Source: a virus
Virus record (IMG/VR): IMGVR_UViG_3300036820_000031
Coordinates: 1-44,634 of that record
Reading direction: 5' to 3' (one strand)
Length of the DNA stretch: 44,634 nucleotides
Position numbers and translations under genes: made by a program
The notes under the pieces: model-generated
Database searches by the model: none
What the model saw: the letters and a program-made list of their open reading frames with translations, nothing else
Told to the model about the DNA's origin: nothing
Shown: positions 26,040-33,792 of the stretch, one piece after another
How the letters are laid out: each line of letters begins with the position of its first letter
Position numbering within the stretch: the first letter of the stretch is position 1

Positions 26040-26997
26040 CAGCGTTTGTAATTTTTGTCACATTTGACAACTTTTCCACCGCCGAACGGGCCAAACGAGC
26101 CTGGTCCGCCCCAAGAGTATATTCCTGCACCATGCGCAGTGATTGGTGTCCCGTAATGGATGCAATCTCATGCGGCGTGGAGCCGGCATTGGCAAGATTG
26201 ACGGCGGCCAGACGGCGCAGCCCATGGACGTTCAGGCCGCGTGGCAGGCCGATGCGCCACAGCGAATGCGACAGGTCACGGGACAGGTGATCCGCGGTCC
26301 AAGGGCGGCCACGGGAGTTGCGCAGGATGGGGCCACCTGAGCCTGGCTCGCGCCACAGATCGAGTTCCGCCTGCAAGCTCAGGTGACACGGTATCACCAA
26401 CGACGCCCCGGTCTTCTCCTGCACTACCGCGATAGCGCAGCCGTCGTAGGCGGACCACGGCATCGCGCATAGATCGCCCCGTCGCTGGCCTGTGAAGAGC
26501 GCCAGGATCACCACACGGCGCAGGTGTTCCGGGAGTGCCTCCAAGGCGCGCTCGGCCTCGGCGGGCGTCCAGGTGCGGTGATGCGACCCCGCCAGCAGCT
26601 TTATCCGGTGCGCGGGGTTATTCTCCAAACGGTCTCGGCCAACCGCCCAGCCGAACGCGGCCGAGACGGACCGGATGAAAGTATTGGCCGCGCCGTGACC
26701 CCGCGCCTCAGCGATGGCGTCGCGGACGGTCAATAGATCGCGGCGTCGGATGGCGCGGAACTGGAGGTGCCCGATTTCCTCCATTGGACGCAGCCCGATG
26801 GTGTAGGTGGCCCGGCTGCGCGGGGCCAGCGCCGCCCACTCCGGGCTATGCTGGTAGTCCCGTATCAGGGCACGGACACTGTTAGCCCGGACGTGAGACG
26901 GTCGCGGCTTGTAGGCGGCGTAGGTGTAGGTCTTAACCGTGCCGTCAGCCAGCGTGTGCTTGACGACGCGGACCTTTCGCTTTGATCGCTTGGGCAA
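26023..26997 (-). CDS. int: Tyrosine integrase
   Basis: 324 residues. It carries the full catalytic set of tyrosine recombinases: Arg172 in FTGQRRGDL, Lys195 in QEKTGA, His258-x-x-Arg261 in VHGLRRL, His284 in TGHQSL and the nucleophile Tyr293 in QEYTLG. The N-terminal part (residues 30-130) has the SAM-like core-binding pattern. It indicates a temperate phage that recombines attP with a host attB. The start is TTG 26997, which lies 53 bases inside the excisionase gene, so translation is probably coupled to xis. Integration target unknown. Confidence 0.93.
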   Translation of the reverse strand: MPKRSKRKVRVVKHTLADGTVKTYTYAAYKPRPSHVRANSVRALIRDYQHSPEWAALAPRSRATYTIGLRPMEEIGHLQFRAIRRRDLLTVRDAIAEARGHGAANTFIRSVSAAFGWAVGRDRLENNPAHRIKLLAGSHHRTWTPAEAERALEALPEHLRRVVILALFTGQRRGDLCAMPWSAYDGCAIAVVQEKTGASLVIPCHLSLQAELDLWREPGSGGPILRNSRGRPWTADHLSRDLSHSLWRIGLPRGLNVHGLRRLAAVNLANAGSTPHEIASITGHQSLRMVQEYTLGADQARLARSAVEKLSNVTKITNAEKVQS

Positions 26998-27202
26998 GGG
27001 CGGCCACCGCTATGCTGGGGTCCGCAGAGCTTGCGTCGCCCCCCATCACGGCGTCAAGCTCATCCTGCGCCCACCGCGGCGTCTTTGGCCCAAGCGCGTA
27101 GCTCGGCGCCGGCAACAGCCCATCCCGGACGCGGCGCACGAATGCCACCTTGCTGATGCACAGGTGCTCCGCCGCCGCGCCCGCGGTGAACCATGCGGTC
27201 AT
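26945..27202 (-). CDS. xis: Excisionase-like winged-helix protein
   Basis: 85 residues. The segment FTAGAAAEHLCISKVAFVRRVRDGLLPAPSYALGPKTPRWAQDELDAVM is of the MerR/AlpA-like winged-helix type used by excisionases, binding attP DNA to steer recombination. It overlaps int by 53 bases and its ATG at 27202 overlaps the stop of the preceding gene by four bases. Alternatively it is a transcriptional regulator of the int operon. Confidence 0.75.
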   Translation of the reverse strand: MTAWFTAGAAAEHLCISKVAFVRRVRDGLLPAPSYALGPKTPRWAQDELDAVMGGDASSADPSIAVAALAQAIKAKGPRRQAHAG

Positions 27203-27360
27203 GGGAGTGCACCAGCCAGAAGCACTAATCCGACAAACCCAAACTCGCCAGCTACTAAAATCGCAGCCAGCGGCCACGAGATAGCCGCAGCCGCCACATT
27301 GGCCACGAACAGGGCGCCAACAATAAGGACGATACCAATCCACCCCGTTACTTGTTGCAT
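27199..27360 (-). CDS. Small two-segment membrane protein
   Basis: A 53-residue protein made nearly entirely of two hydrophobic stretches (WIGIVLIVGALFVANVAAAA and WPLAAILVAGEFGFVGLVLL). It lies in the early/lysogenic arm beside xis, so it may be a superinfection-exclusion or other prophage-expressed membrane factor; this is inference. Its start is fixed only by ATG 27360; its stop overlaps the xis start. Confidence 0.62.
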   Translation of the reverse strand: MQQVTGWIGIVLIVGALFVANVAAAAISWPLAAILVAGEFGFVGLVLLAGALP

Positions 27361-27365
27361 GCTGG

Positions 27366-28058
27366 TCACACCAGGTCTTCCCGGATGCGCTTCTCGATGG
27401 CGATTTGGGCCTGCGCCAGCGCCCGCCACGCCACCTTTGTGTCGTGAAGCTCCCCGTCCTTATCAAGCGTGCCACGATCCTTCATGTGGCGCAGAATGCA
27501 GTCGGCGTGATCCGGTGACTTCTCCCGGTCCCAGTGCATTGGCTCGCCGGGGTGATGCTGCTGGGTGGCCACGAAGCTAAGGTGCGCTACCGCGGCCAAG
27601 GCGTCTGGGAAATAGTCGAAACACCCGGTTGCAAGCGGGATGCTCTTGCGGGCTGCGCTGTCGTCAGTGAGGCGCGCAGCAGGCAGACAGGGGCTGTCCT
27701 TGCGAATGTCCGGCAGCAGAGGCACCACGCCCGGTTCCATGAACACCACGGGCTTGCCGTCGCCATCGAACACCTTGATTTCTTCTTGGATACCGTAGGA
27801 GATTTCCCAGGATGGCAACTTGCACACGATGATGCCGAACGCCCCGGCCATGAAAGGCGCGTCCGCTGGCAGCCAGACGGAGTGATCGGTTAGGCTGATG
27901 TTGCCGTGCACCGCTGGCCCGTGCGTATGGGCGATCGGGCAGAAGACCGGGATGCCGGCACGGATCAGCAAGGCTTGCTGTTCACACGCTGCCCGGTAGG
28001 CAGCCTTTTGGCCGCTGGGAAACTTGCTGTATGGGGTTGCCAGATACCAGTAGGTCAC
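27366..28058 (-). CDS. DUF1937 domain fused to MazZ-like dATP/dGTP pyrophosphohydrolase
   Basis: 230 residues in two parts. Residues 1-110 (YLATPYSKFP, PVFCPIAHTHG, WEISYGIQEEI) match DUF1937, a domain related to nucleoside 2-deoxyribosyltransferases. Residues about 136-225 (TGCFDYFPDALAAVAHLS, HPGEPMHWDREKSPDHADC, KVAWRALAQAQ) match the N-terminal family of dATP/dGTP diphosphohydrolases that includes MazZ of the 2-aminoadenine pathway. It likely acts on free deoxynucleotides during infection. No PurZ homologue (GDEGKG motif) is in the window. GTG 28058 has a GGAGGG ribosome binding site and overlaps the upstream stop (GTGA). Confidence 0.8.
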   Translation of the reverse strand: MTYWYLATPYSKFPSGQKAAYRAACEQQALLIRAGIPVFCPIAHTHGPAVHGNISLTDHSVWLPADAPFMAGAFGIIVCKLPSWEISYGIQEEIKVFDGDGKPVVFMEPGVVPLLPDIRKDSPCLPAARLTDDSAARKSIPLATGCFDYFPDALAAVAHLSFVATQQHHPGEPMHWDREKSPDHADCILRHMKDRGTLDKDGELHDTKVAWRALAQAQIAIEKRIREDLV

Positions 28059-29821
28059 GCTGCCCTCCGTTGCTCGAATGAAACCCAATCGGCCGAGCCA
28101 CTGCTCTTGCGTGGCTCGTCCAGGTAGATCTGCCATTGGTTGGTGACGCCGTGGAGCGGGTGAACGAACCACAGGGCTTGCGAGGGGCGGCTGTAGGGCA
28201 CGCGCAGCGCCAGCCTGGCGTATTCGTCGTATCCCTTCAGCGCGCCGTTGACAATGACATGGACCGCCTCGCCGCGCGGGATGTAAGTGTGCCAATGGCC
28301 GATCACCAACGTATCGAAGTCGCGGCCAATCTGTGCCTCACTGCGGCCAACCTTCATCGTGCCACGGGCGATTGGCCCAAGTGCGCCAATGATGCCGTCG
28401 CCGCCCTTGACGCCCAGCGTGTCACCGTGGGTCAGAAGGAAGCGGTGACCATAGACGCTGAAGTAAGCATCCGTTTCGTCGGGGATCTGGAACTGGATAC
28501 GCGGGTCGTCTTTGAGGAACCGCTCCAGCATTTGGTAGACCAGCCACTCATGGCTGGTGTGGACACGGTTTTTCATGCGTGGCTTGAGCGTGTCGCGCCC
28601 GTGGTTGCCGGGGACGCACGAGACGAACACCCGGCCGAACGCATCACCCATCTGCCGCAGTCCGGCCAGTAGGGCGTCGGTCACCCCTACGATGGACTGT
28701 TGCACCGTGGCATCGTTGGTGGCCTCCAACTCGGGGTGGATATCGCCCGTAATCATGTCGCCGCCGAGGCACACCACGACGCCTGGGTATACCGGGTTCA
28801 CCGTGTAGGTCTTCAGCAGCTTCACCGTTTCGGTGACCAGGAGCTTGGCACGTTCCGCGGCGATGATGCTGTTGAATTCATTGACGCCGCCAACCTGGTT
28901 GCGGAAGACCTTCTCACCCCAATGCCAGTCCGACCATATCGTCATCGGCACGCCGGGCGCGCCGGCCACATGCTCGGATTGCAGCCAGGTCGGCGGGTCC
29001 GGCGTGTGCGCGGCGAGGCCGAAGATTTGCTCGCGAATACGCTCGGCGGTGTCAGCCTCACGCGCCAGTGCCCGCACCTCGGCCTTCAACCTGACAATCT
29101 CTTGCTGCGCGCGGACAGCCTTCGGGTCCGGGCCGGCCGGCTCCGCTGCCGCTGGTGGCGCCGCATCCTCGCCCGGCGGTGTCCAGCCGCGTGCGATCAG
29201 GCCACCACGCTCCAATTCCTGGGAGGTGACGGAGAGGATATCAACGTCGGGGTTGGCCGCCCGAAACGCTTTGATGATTGGGATGCCGATAGTGGCGCGG
29301 AGGTTGGTCCTGGCATGTGCCCGGACCCCGCTGGGGGTTCCGACCCATTCGGCTATCATACCCTTCTTCGGGTGTGTCCCGTTGCCGCCATCCGCTCTCG
29401 ATATCACCACCACCCCAGGCCACAACGCCTTGGCGATCTGGTTGGGGTTCATGCCTCGATCGTGGAGCACCTTAGCGGCCTTCTTGAAGTCCTGCGTCTC
29501 CAGGTTCTGCCCATGATCGCGGTTCATCAGGATGCCGTAGGACAACGCATCCGTCAGGCTGCCCTCAAACACCTCACAAGGCGCTTCCGTGAGGCCGGCT
29601 TTCTTGGCCGCCGAGTAGCGGTGGAAGCCGTCCACCAGAACCCATTTGTCCTCATGGCGGTAGATCGTCAGTGGATGGGTAGCGCTGAAGCCCTCGCCGT
29701 CCGGGGCCATGCGTTCCGCCAACTCGGCTACCTTCACGGCGTTGGTGTGAACCCGCAGTTGGAAGGGTTCTTCGACGGCGTGGATAACCTTCAGCAAAAG
29801 CGTCTGTTTTTCAAGTGCCAT
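28055..29821 (-). CDS. ParB-like domain fused to metallophosphoesterase
   Basis: 588 residues. The first 100 match the ParB/Srx fold (PLTIYRHEDKWVLVDGFHRYSAAKKAG, residues 50-76), followed by a helical ParB-like middle (about 100-190) and a coiled segment (233-260). The C-half is a calcineurin-type phosphoesterase with all metal motifs: DWH (298-300), GGD (353-355), GNH (405-407), THGDT (464-468) and GHWH (508-511). It may be a DNA-directed phosphatase or nuclease; the fusion points to a target near DNA or nucleotides. ATG 29821 follows TTAGGAAAC. It overlaps the MazZ-like gene by four bases. The substrate is unknown. Confidence 0.85.
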   Translation of the reverse strand: MALEKQTLLLKVIHAVEEPFQLRVHTNAVKVAELAERMAPDGEGFSATHPLTIYRHEDKWVLVDGFHRYSAAKKAGLTEAPCEVFEGSLTDALSYGILMNRDHGQNLETQDFKKAAKVLHDRGMNPNQIAKALWPGVVVISRADGGNGTHPKKGMIAEWVGTPSGVRAHARTNLRATIGIPIIKAFRAANPDVDILSVTSQELERGGLIARGWTPPGEDAAPPAAAEPAGPDPKAVRAQQEIVRLKAEVRALAREADTAERIREQIFGLAAHTPDPPTWLQSEHVAGAPGVPMTIWSDWHWGEKVFRNQVGGVNEFNSIIAAERAKLLVTETVKLLKTYTVNPVYPGVVVCLGGDMITGDIHPELEATNDATVQQSIVGVTDALLAGLRQMGDAFGRVFVSCVPGNHGRDTLKPRMKNRVHTSHEWLVYQMLERFLKDDPRIQFQIPDETDAYFSVYGHRFLLTHGDTLGVKGGDGIIGALGPIARGTMKVGRSEAQIGRDFDTLVIGHWHTYIPRGEAVHVIVNGALKGYDEYARLALRVPYSRPSQALWFVHPLHGVTNQWQIYLDEPRKSSGSADWVSFEQRRAA

Positions 29822-29858
29822 GTGGTCGTTTCCTAATTCGAGAAGGCTTCGGCGTAGG

Positions 29859-30179
29859 TCATGTGGTTCCCCGCAACATGCCCAGCAGGGACGCAAGCGG
29901 CAGGATGGCAACCCAATCCTGGCGGTTGCGGCGATGGGCCACGACGGGCACCTTGCCGCCGGCATCACGCACGGCCTGGGCCAGCCAGGTGTAGAGGTTG
30001 CCGGCCTCGACGCGCTTGCATTCCAGGTGGACGCCGGGCAGCGCCGGACACACCACGTCGGGGCTGTCGCTGCCGCCCTTGAACTGCACCCCGCGGCGGG
30101 CATCAAAGCCACGCTCGCGCAGGTAGGCGGCCAGTTCAAGCTCTCCGGCCTTGCCCTTTGCCCGGGAGTTAATTTTCAT
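29859..30179 (-). CDS. PD-(D/E)XK endonuclease, resolvase-like
   Basis: 106 residues. It shows the Hjc-like arrangement: GELELAAYLRERGFDARR (Glu near residue 13), SPDVV with the metal-binding Asp (about residue 40) and ECKR (E-x-K about residue 53-55). Such proteins cut Holliday junctions or other branched DNA in replication and recombination. It starts at ATG 30179, eleven bases inside the preceding small membrane gene. A VRR-NUC type nuclease is an alternative. Confidence 0.75.
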   Translation of the reverse strand: MKINSRAKGKAGELELAAYLRERGFDARRGVQFKGGSDSPDVVCPALPGVHLECKRVEAGNLYTWLAQAVRDAGGKVPVVAHRRNRQDWVAILPLASLLGMLRGTT

Positions 30180-30252
30180 CGTAGAGCGCCACCCACACCA
30201 GCAGCGCCAGGAACGCGGCTACTATGAGCCAGCCAAGCAGTTCGTCTATCAT
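30169..30252 (-). CDS. 27-residue single-span membrane peptide
   Basis: MIDELLGWLIVAAFLALLVW followed by VALYDEN. The ATG at 30252 overlaps the polymerase stop by four bases and the end overlaps the nuclease start by eleven bases, so it is very probably translated. It is almost only a transmembrane helix with acidic flanks. Its function is unknown. Confidence 0.6.
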   Translation of the reverse strand: MIDELLGWLIVAAFLALLVWVALYDEN

Positions 30253-32264
30253 TTTCTGTAACGATCCCCTTCCCAGCATTCCGCCGCGACTGGTATCTGC
30301 ATCTCCACAGCCCAGCGTGGCCGATCTGTCATGATCTGTTCCAACACGGTAACCGCGTCGGTCTTCGTCTTCAGCGGTTCGGCCACTATTTCGTCGTGCG
30401 ACGTGAGCACGACCGGCAGCCCTTCCTTCTCGCATTTGAACATAGCAGCCACGAGAAGGTCCCGCGCAAGCGCCTGCACCACATTTTCCGTCATCAGGCC
30501 GCCGTAGGCATCGATACGCTTCCATTGGCCGGCCTTCTTGGCGTGATAGCACCACGATGCCCGCACGTCCGGCTGTTCCGTGGTGGACCATGGCATCTCC
30601 TTGCGGCACAGGGCCGGATGGCAATACCATAACTTGCGGCCACTGGGCAATCGTGCAGTGAGCCATTCGCCTTCCATGCGATACTCGACCCCATACGCCT
30701 CATGTGGACGCTGCGTCCAGACTGTCTCGCGCGCGGCGCTCTCCAGGGCCGCCCATAGCTTCGGCACTTCAGGCGCCCAAGATTGCCGGTAGGCAGTCAC
30801 AGCATCCTTGGCGAAGCTGTCAGGCTGGTCCGGGCAGTATCTACGCTGGAAGGTGGCCCAACCCATTTGGAAGCCGCAGCCCAGTACCGAGTTCTTGCCG
30901 GCCTGGCGCTCGGCCGCGTGCGTCTTCTTGTTGAAGCTGCCGGCGGGCGCGCTGTAGATCATCTCGGCCATGGACAGGTAAACGTCGGCGCCGCTCGCCA
31001 TCAAGGCGCATTTGTCGTGTTGGCCGGCTAGAGCAAGGACAACGCGAGCCTCAATGCCAGCAAAATCACCAACCACGAGCTTACGCTCAGGGCCAGCAAC
31101 AAGAGCATGGCGCAAGGCGCCTGCCACAGTTTCGATCGCGGGTCCCAGTATGGTTTCGACATAGCGCCAATCTCCTGTCATGATTGCCGCAACCACAAGT
31201 TGCGGGTCGGGGGCGGCCTTGTCAATCTTTATCGTGCCACGCGGGAAATTTTGTGGCTGCAACAACCGCCCAGCCCACCGGCCGGTTCCGGCGCCGTGGT
31301 ATTGCAGCAGGCCACGCGCCCGGCCATCAGCACAGGTGCAAGTCTGCATACGCGCGAGCTTCTTTATAGACGCGCTGCCGATCAGTTGCCGGATGGACAG
31401 GGCTTCGTGGACCTTGGGCGGCAGATCGGGCGGTGCGCCCAGGAACACGTCGGCGTCTTCGTCCGCCTCGGGGTCCCCCAGAAGCCTGGCCAGGGTGTCC
31501 TTCGTCATGTTCGGCGGCCGGAAGCCTTCAGCCTCGCACCACTCAATTACCTTGTCGCGCTGCGTCGGGTTAAGCCCGCATGTCAGTTCGCGGAACCGGG
31601 CCAGCAGTGGCACGCTGGCATCGTCCACGATCTTCTGCGCCTGGCGCACGAAGTCCAGGTCAATCCGCACGCCGCGCTCATTGATCCGCTGGTCCAGCAG
31701 CCACACGTCACGCTCGCCGGGCGGCAGGAAGCCGATGCGGTCCAGCAGTTCCGCCTCGGCCTGCACGTCCGCCTCGCAATAGCGGTAGACCGTGGTCAAG
31801 GTTCTGGCTGTCAGGGATGGGTAGGCGCCCTTCCGGTTCGGCTTGGACAGCCCAATCGTCATGGCGCTGGCGGTCTTGTCCTTCTGATGCCCCATGTTAA
31901 GGACACGCGCCGCGTCGTCCAGCCCTTGCGGGATGGCGCGCATGGCGCACGTCGCTTGCGTGTCGTGCCAGCGGTTGTTGGGGATAGGCGGGAAGCCGTA
32001 GACCGGCTGCATGATGTTGCGCCAGATGGCCTTCTCGAAGGCCGCATTGTGGGCGACGAACACCGTATCCAGATCGCCAGCCTGCGAGGCCAGCAGGGTG
32101 GTGTCTTCACCAGGCGCCCAGGTCTCGGTCTTGTCGCACCAACGGCGCCGGAAGCTGGCGCACAGCACGGCGGTGGTCGGGTCTTCTGCGTAGCGCCACG
32201 CGCCGGCCGTCTTCAGATCGCACGCCGAGACGGTTTCAAAATCAATGATGACAACGCGGGTCAC
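30249..32264 (-). CDS. polA: Family A DNA polymerase
   Basis: 671 residues. The N-terminal 3'-5' exonuclease has DFET (residues 8-11), AHNAAFE and YCEAD. The polymerase domain has motif A VVGDFAGIEARVVL, motif B RQAGKNSVLGCGFQMG and motif C LTSHDEIVAE with the catalytic Asp-Glu. In motif B the usual Tyr near the end is Phe and the Escherichia coli F762 position is Leu, which may alter nucleotide choice. It replicates the phage DNA together with the single-strand binding protein, helicase and primase of the same operon. Starts overlap neighbours by four bases. Confidence 0.93.
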   Translation of the reverse strand: MTRVVIIDFETVSACDLKTAGAWRYAEDPTTAVLCASFRRRWCDKTETWAPGEDTTLLASQAGDLDTVFVAHNAAFEKAIWRNIMQPVYGFPPIPNNRWHDTQATCAMRAIPQGLDDAARVLNMGHQKDKTASAMTIGLSKPNRKGAYPSLTARTLTTVYRYCEADVQAEAELLDRIGFLPPGERDVWLLDQRINERGVRIDLDFVRQAQKIVDDASVPLLARFRELTCGLNPTQRDKVIEWCEAEGFRPPNMTKDTLARLLGDPEADEDADVFLGAPPDLPPKVHEALSIRQLIGSASIKKLARMQTCTCADGRARGLLQYHGAGTGRWAGRLLQPQNFPRGTIKIDKAAPDPQLVVAAIMTGDWRYVETILGPAIETVAGALRHALVAGPERKLVVGDFAGIEARVVLALAGQHDKCALMASGADVYLSMAEMIYSAPAGSFNKKTHAAERQAGKNSVLGCGFQMGWATFQRRYCPDQPDSFAKDAVTAYRQSWAPEVPKLWAALESAARETVWTQRPHEAYGVEYRMEGEWLTARLPSGRKLWYCHPALCRKEMPWSTTEQPDVRASWCYHAKKAGQWKRIDAYGGLMTENVVQALARDLLVAAMFKCEKEGLPVVLTSHDEIVAEPLKTKTDAVTVLEQIMTDRPRWAVEMQIPVAAECWEGDRYRK

Positions 32265-32467
32265 TTGCGCTTCACTCCAAACCGCTCCCGGTCAAATTCG
32301 GTGATGCCGCGCCTTTCCGCTTCGGCAATCTGCGCCCCATACCACTGCAAATCAGCCCGGCTTCGGTCAGCCAATTTCTGCTGTTCGCGCAGCCTGGCTT
32401 CGGACCGCGCCAAGTTGGCTTTCCGGTTCTCCAAGATGTCGCGGTGCCAGGCCAGAGGGAACTTCAC
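32261..32467 (-). CDS. Small coiled-coil protein before polA
   Basis: A 68-residue highly charged, helical protein (ENRKANLARSEARLREQQKLADRS) ending in RERFGVKRK. GTG at 32467 overlaps the stop of the upstream zinc-finger gene (GTGA) and its own stop overlaps polA. It may assist the polymerase, but no family was recognised. Confidence 0.65.
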   Translation of the reverse strand: MKFPLAWHRDILENRKANLARSEARLREQQKLADRSRADLQWYGAQIAEAERRGITEFDRERFGVKRK

Positions 32468-32658
32468 CGCTGCCGGACCTTGCCATCTTCAAACGGGGCC
32501 AGGAGCGCCTTGTCGCGGACTTCCTCCATGCACTTGGCGCCGTAGCGGCATGTCGGCGACATGAGCACGACCGTGACTTGCTTGCTGTCCAGGTTCACCG
32601 TCACTTCCCGCCGCTTGTGGCAGTAGGGGCACGTCTCCGCACGATTGCGCATCAGCAT
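32464..32658 (-). CDS. Small zinc-finger-like protein
   Basis: A 64-residue protein with CPYC (residues 10-13) and a distal CRYGAKC (residues 37-43), which could bind zinc. The second cysteine pair is wider than in a classic ribbon. Its first 40 bases are duplicated at 32775-32814. It lies in the replication cluster just upstream of the polymerase, so a nucleic-acid role is likely. Confidence 0.62.
   Translation of the reverse strand: MLMRNRAETCPYCHKRREVTVNLDSKQVTVVLMSPTCRYGAKCMEEVRDKALLAPFEDGKVRQR
32619..32658. repeat. 40-bp direct repeat, copy in the zinc-finger gene
   Basis: Forty bases encoding the first 13 residues of the zinc-finger protein (MLMRNRAETCPYC) recur exactly at 32775-32814. 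The flanks differ on both sides. Confidence 0.95.
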
Positions 32659-32733
32659 GGCATGTCGCCCTCTACATCACCAACAGGTTCAGTTTCGAGA
32701 GTGCTAGGAGTGCGTTGGGCGGCTCACCGTATG

Positions 32734-32814
32734 CTAGGCGCCTGATATGTGGGTCTCGGTGACCGGGAGAAAGAGGCAGTAGGGGCACGTCTCCGCACGA
32801 TTGCGCATCAGCAT
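32734..32814 (-). pseudogene. Truncated duplicate start of the zinc-finger gene
   Basis: A 26-codon frame starts with the same 13 residues as the zinc-finger protein, then runs into unrelated residues (LFLPVTETHISGA) and stops. It begins one base after the stop of the gene at 32816-33019. It looks like a recombination remnant rather than a working gene. Confidence 0.6.
32775..32814. repeat. 40-bp direct repeat, second copy
   Basis: Exact repeat of 32619-32658. On its left it is joined to GGGAGAAAGAGGC (32765-32777), a string also found in the leader of the gene at 32816 (33031-33043), so the segment appears stitched from two local sequences. Confidence 0.95.
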
Positions 32815-32815
32815 A

Positions 32816-33019
32816 TCAATCCACCACGATTTTAATTTCGGGACACAGCGTGGTGCCAATCGTCCGGAGAACAAAGGCTATGTTGCCATCAACCCGCCGT
32901 TCGAGAGCAAGGCAGCATAGGAGGCCCCTAACAGCGGATATGACTTGGCCTACATCCGGGTTCTGCACTGCATCGTTCAACCATGCGTATTGCGCAGGCG
33001 TCACGTGAGCGATAATCAT
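32816..33019 (-). CDS. Small hypothetical protein
   Basis: A 67-residue protein (IIAHVTPAQYAWLNDAVQN, VDGNIAFVLRTIG). The ATG at 33019 has CCCAGGAGTTTGCC before it. It lies after the single-strand binding protein in the replication operon. No family was recognised. Confidence 0.62.
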   Translation of the reverse strand: MIIAHVTPAQYAWLNDAVQNPDVGQVISAVRGLLCCLALERRVDGNIAFVLRTIGTTLCPEIKIVVD

Positions 33020-33041
33020 GGCAAACTCCTGGGAGAAAGAG

Positions 33042-33075
33042 GCGGCCGAGCTTCCTAAGGATACCGCCCGGCCGC
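33042..33075 (-). terminator. GC-rich hairpin after the single-strand binding protein gene
   Basis: GCGGCCG (33042-33048) and CGGCCGC (33069-33075) pair perfectly around a 20-base loop; downstream on the minus strand comes CTCTTTCTCC. It could be a leaky terminator that lowers expression of genes after the abundant binding protein. The U-tract is weak. Confidence 0.3.
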
Positions 33076-33096
33076 TGCCGTTCCAGGGCTCAGTCG

Positions 33097-33735
33097 CTAG
33101 AACGGTATCTCATCGTCAAGGCTGCCGGCTGTCGGGTCTTCCGCCGTGGCGTGGCCGATGTATCCCTTGAACGCCTCGGCCGCCGACCGGCCACCGCCGA
33201 CGCGCTCGCCCTTGCCGGTGCTGAACACCTTGTTCAGATAGGCAGTGACGTATTTCTTGCCGCTGACTTCGACGGCGACGAAATTGAACGTCGCCAAGAC
33301 CGACGCGCCAGAGAAGAACTTGGCCTGTGCCACACTGCCGGCGGTGGTGGAGGGAATTTCCTTGATCTTGCCGCCCTCGACCCAGGACAGCATCGGCTCA
33401 TACTTCGACCGTGCTTTGAGCAACGCCTTGCCCTTGCACAGCGCGCCGTCCTTGCCGCCTGCGTCACGCTTGGCCGCATATTCGTCGCCAGAGGAAACCG
33501 GCCAGCCGACTTCCTTCAGGGAGATGCCGGGCCACTTGCCGCGCGCTACGCCGACCGCCAACGCCTTGGCCGCCTTCAGGTCTACGTGCTCAGGCGTGAA
33601 CAGGAATGTGGCGCCGAATTTCGGCTCGCCCTTCTGCTTGCCGGCCTCCATGTAGGGCTTGGCTTCCAGCAGCGCCGGCCACACCATCGTTGTGGGCACC
33701 GTCATGTCGAAGATGCCCGTTGTTTGATCGCTCAT
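33097..33735 (-). CDS. ssb: Single-stranded DNA-binding protein (gp2.5-like, DUF2815)
   Basis: 212 residues. The start (FDMTVPTTMVWPALLEAKPYMEAGKQKGEPKFGATFLF) and the KWPGI and SKYEPMLSW regions match DUF2815, the phage OB-fold family comparable to T7 gp2.5. The acidic tail ends DDEIPF, with a terminal aromatic residue that usually docks polymerase and helicase. It should coat single strands at the fork. ATG 33735 follows AAGGAGCGATCA, and a repeated operator-like sequence is 45 bases upstream. Confidence 0.9.
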   Translation of the reverse strand: MSDQTTGIFDMTVPTTMVWPALLEAKPYMEAGKQKGEPKFGATFLFTPEHVDLKAAKALAVGVARGKWPGISLKEVGWPVSSGDEYAAKRDAGGKDGALCKGKALLKARSKYEPMLSWVEGGKIKEIPSTTAGSVAQAKFFSGASVLATFNFVAVEVSGKKYVTAYLNKVFSTGKGERVGGGRSAAEAFKGYIGHATAEDPTAGSLDDEIPF

Positions 33736-33763
33736 TGATCGCTCCTTGTTAGACCCTGTTGGT

Positions 33764-33792
33764 AAAATAGCCAGTTGGTAGCCCCATGTCTG
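33764..33792 (-). promoter_or_regulatory. Candidate promoter of the ssb gene
   Basis: Read on the minus strand: CAGACA (33792-33787), 17 bases, TATTTT (33769-33764). The -35 part lies inside the 24-bp repeat, so a protein bound there would control access. Confidence 0.4.

Noticed and set aside
26945-27475. 176-codon frame as a single long protein
   Set aside because: Only its last 85 codons fit an excisionase; the front part reads through the overlapping membrane gene and intergenic DNA.
28700-29836. 378-codon plus-strand open frame opposite the ParB-phosphoesterase gene
   Set aside because: Shadow of a gene with clear catalytic motifs on the other strand.
27366-32264. Complete 2-aminoadenine (Z-genome) pathway
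   Set aside because: Only a MazZ-like domain is visible; PurZ and DatZ-like proteins were not found, so the known pathway is not supported.
31107-32564. 485-codon plus-strand open frame opposite polA
   Set aside because: It mirrors the polymerase gene, has biased composition and no plausible start signals.
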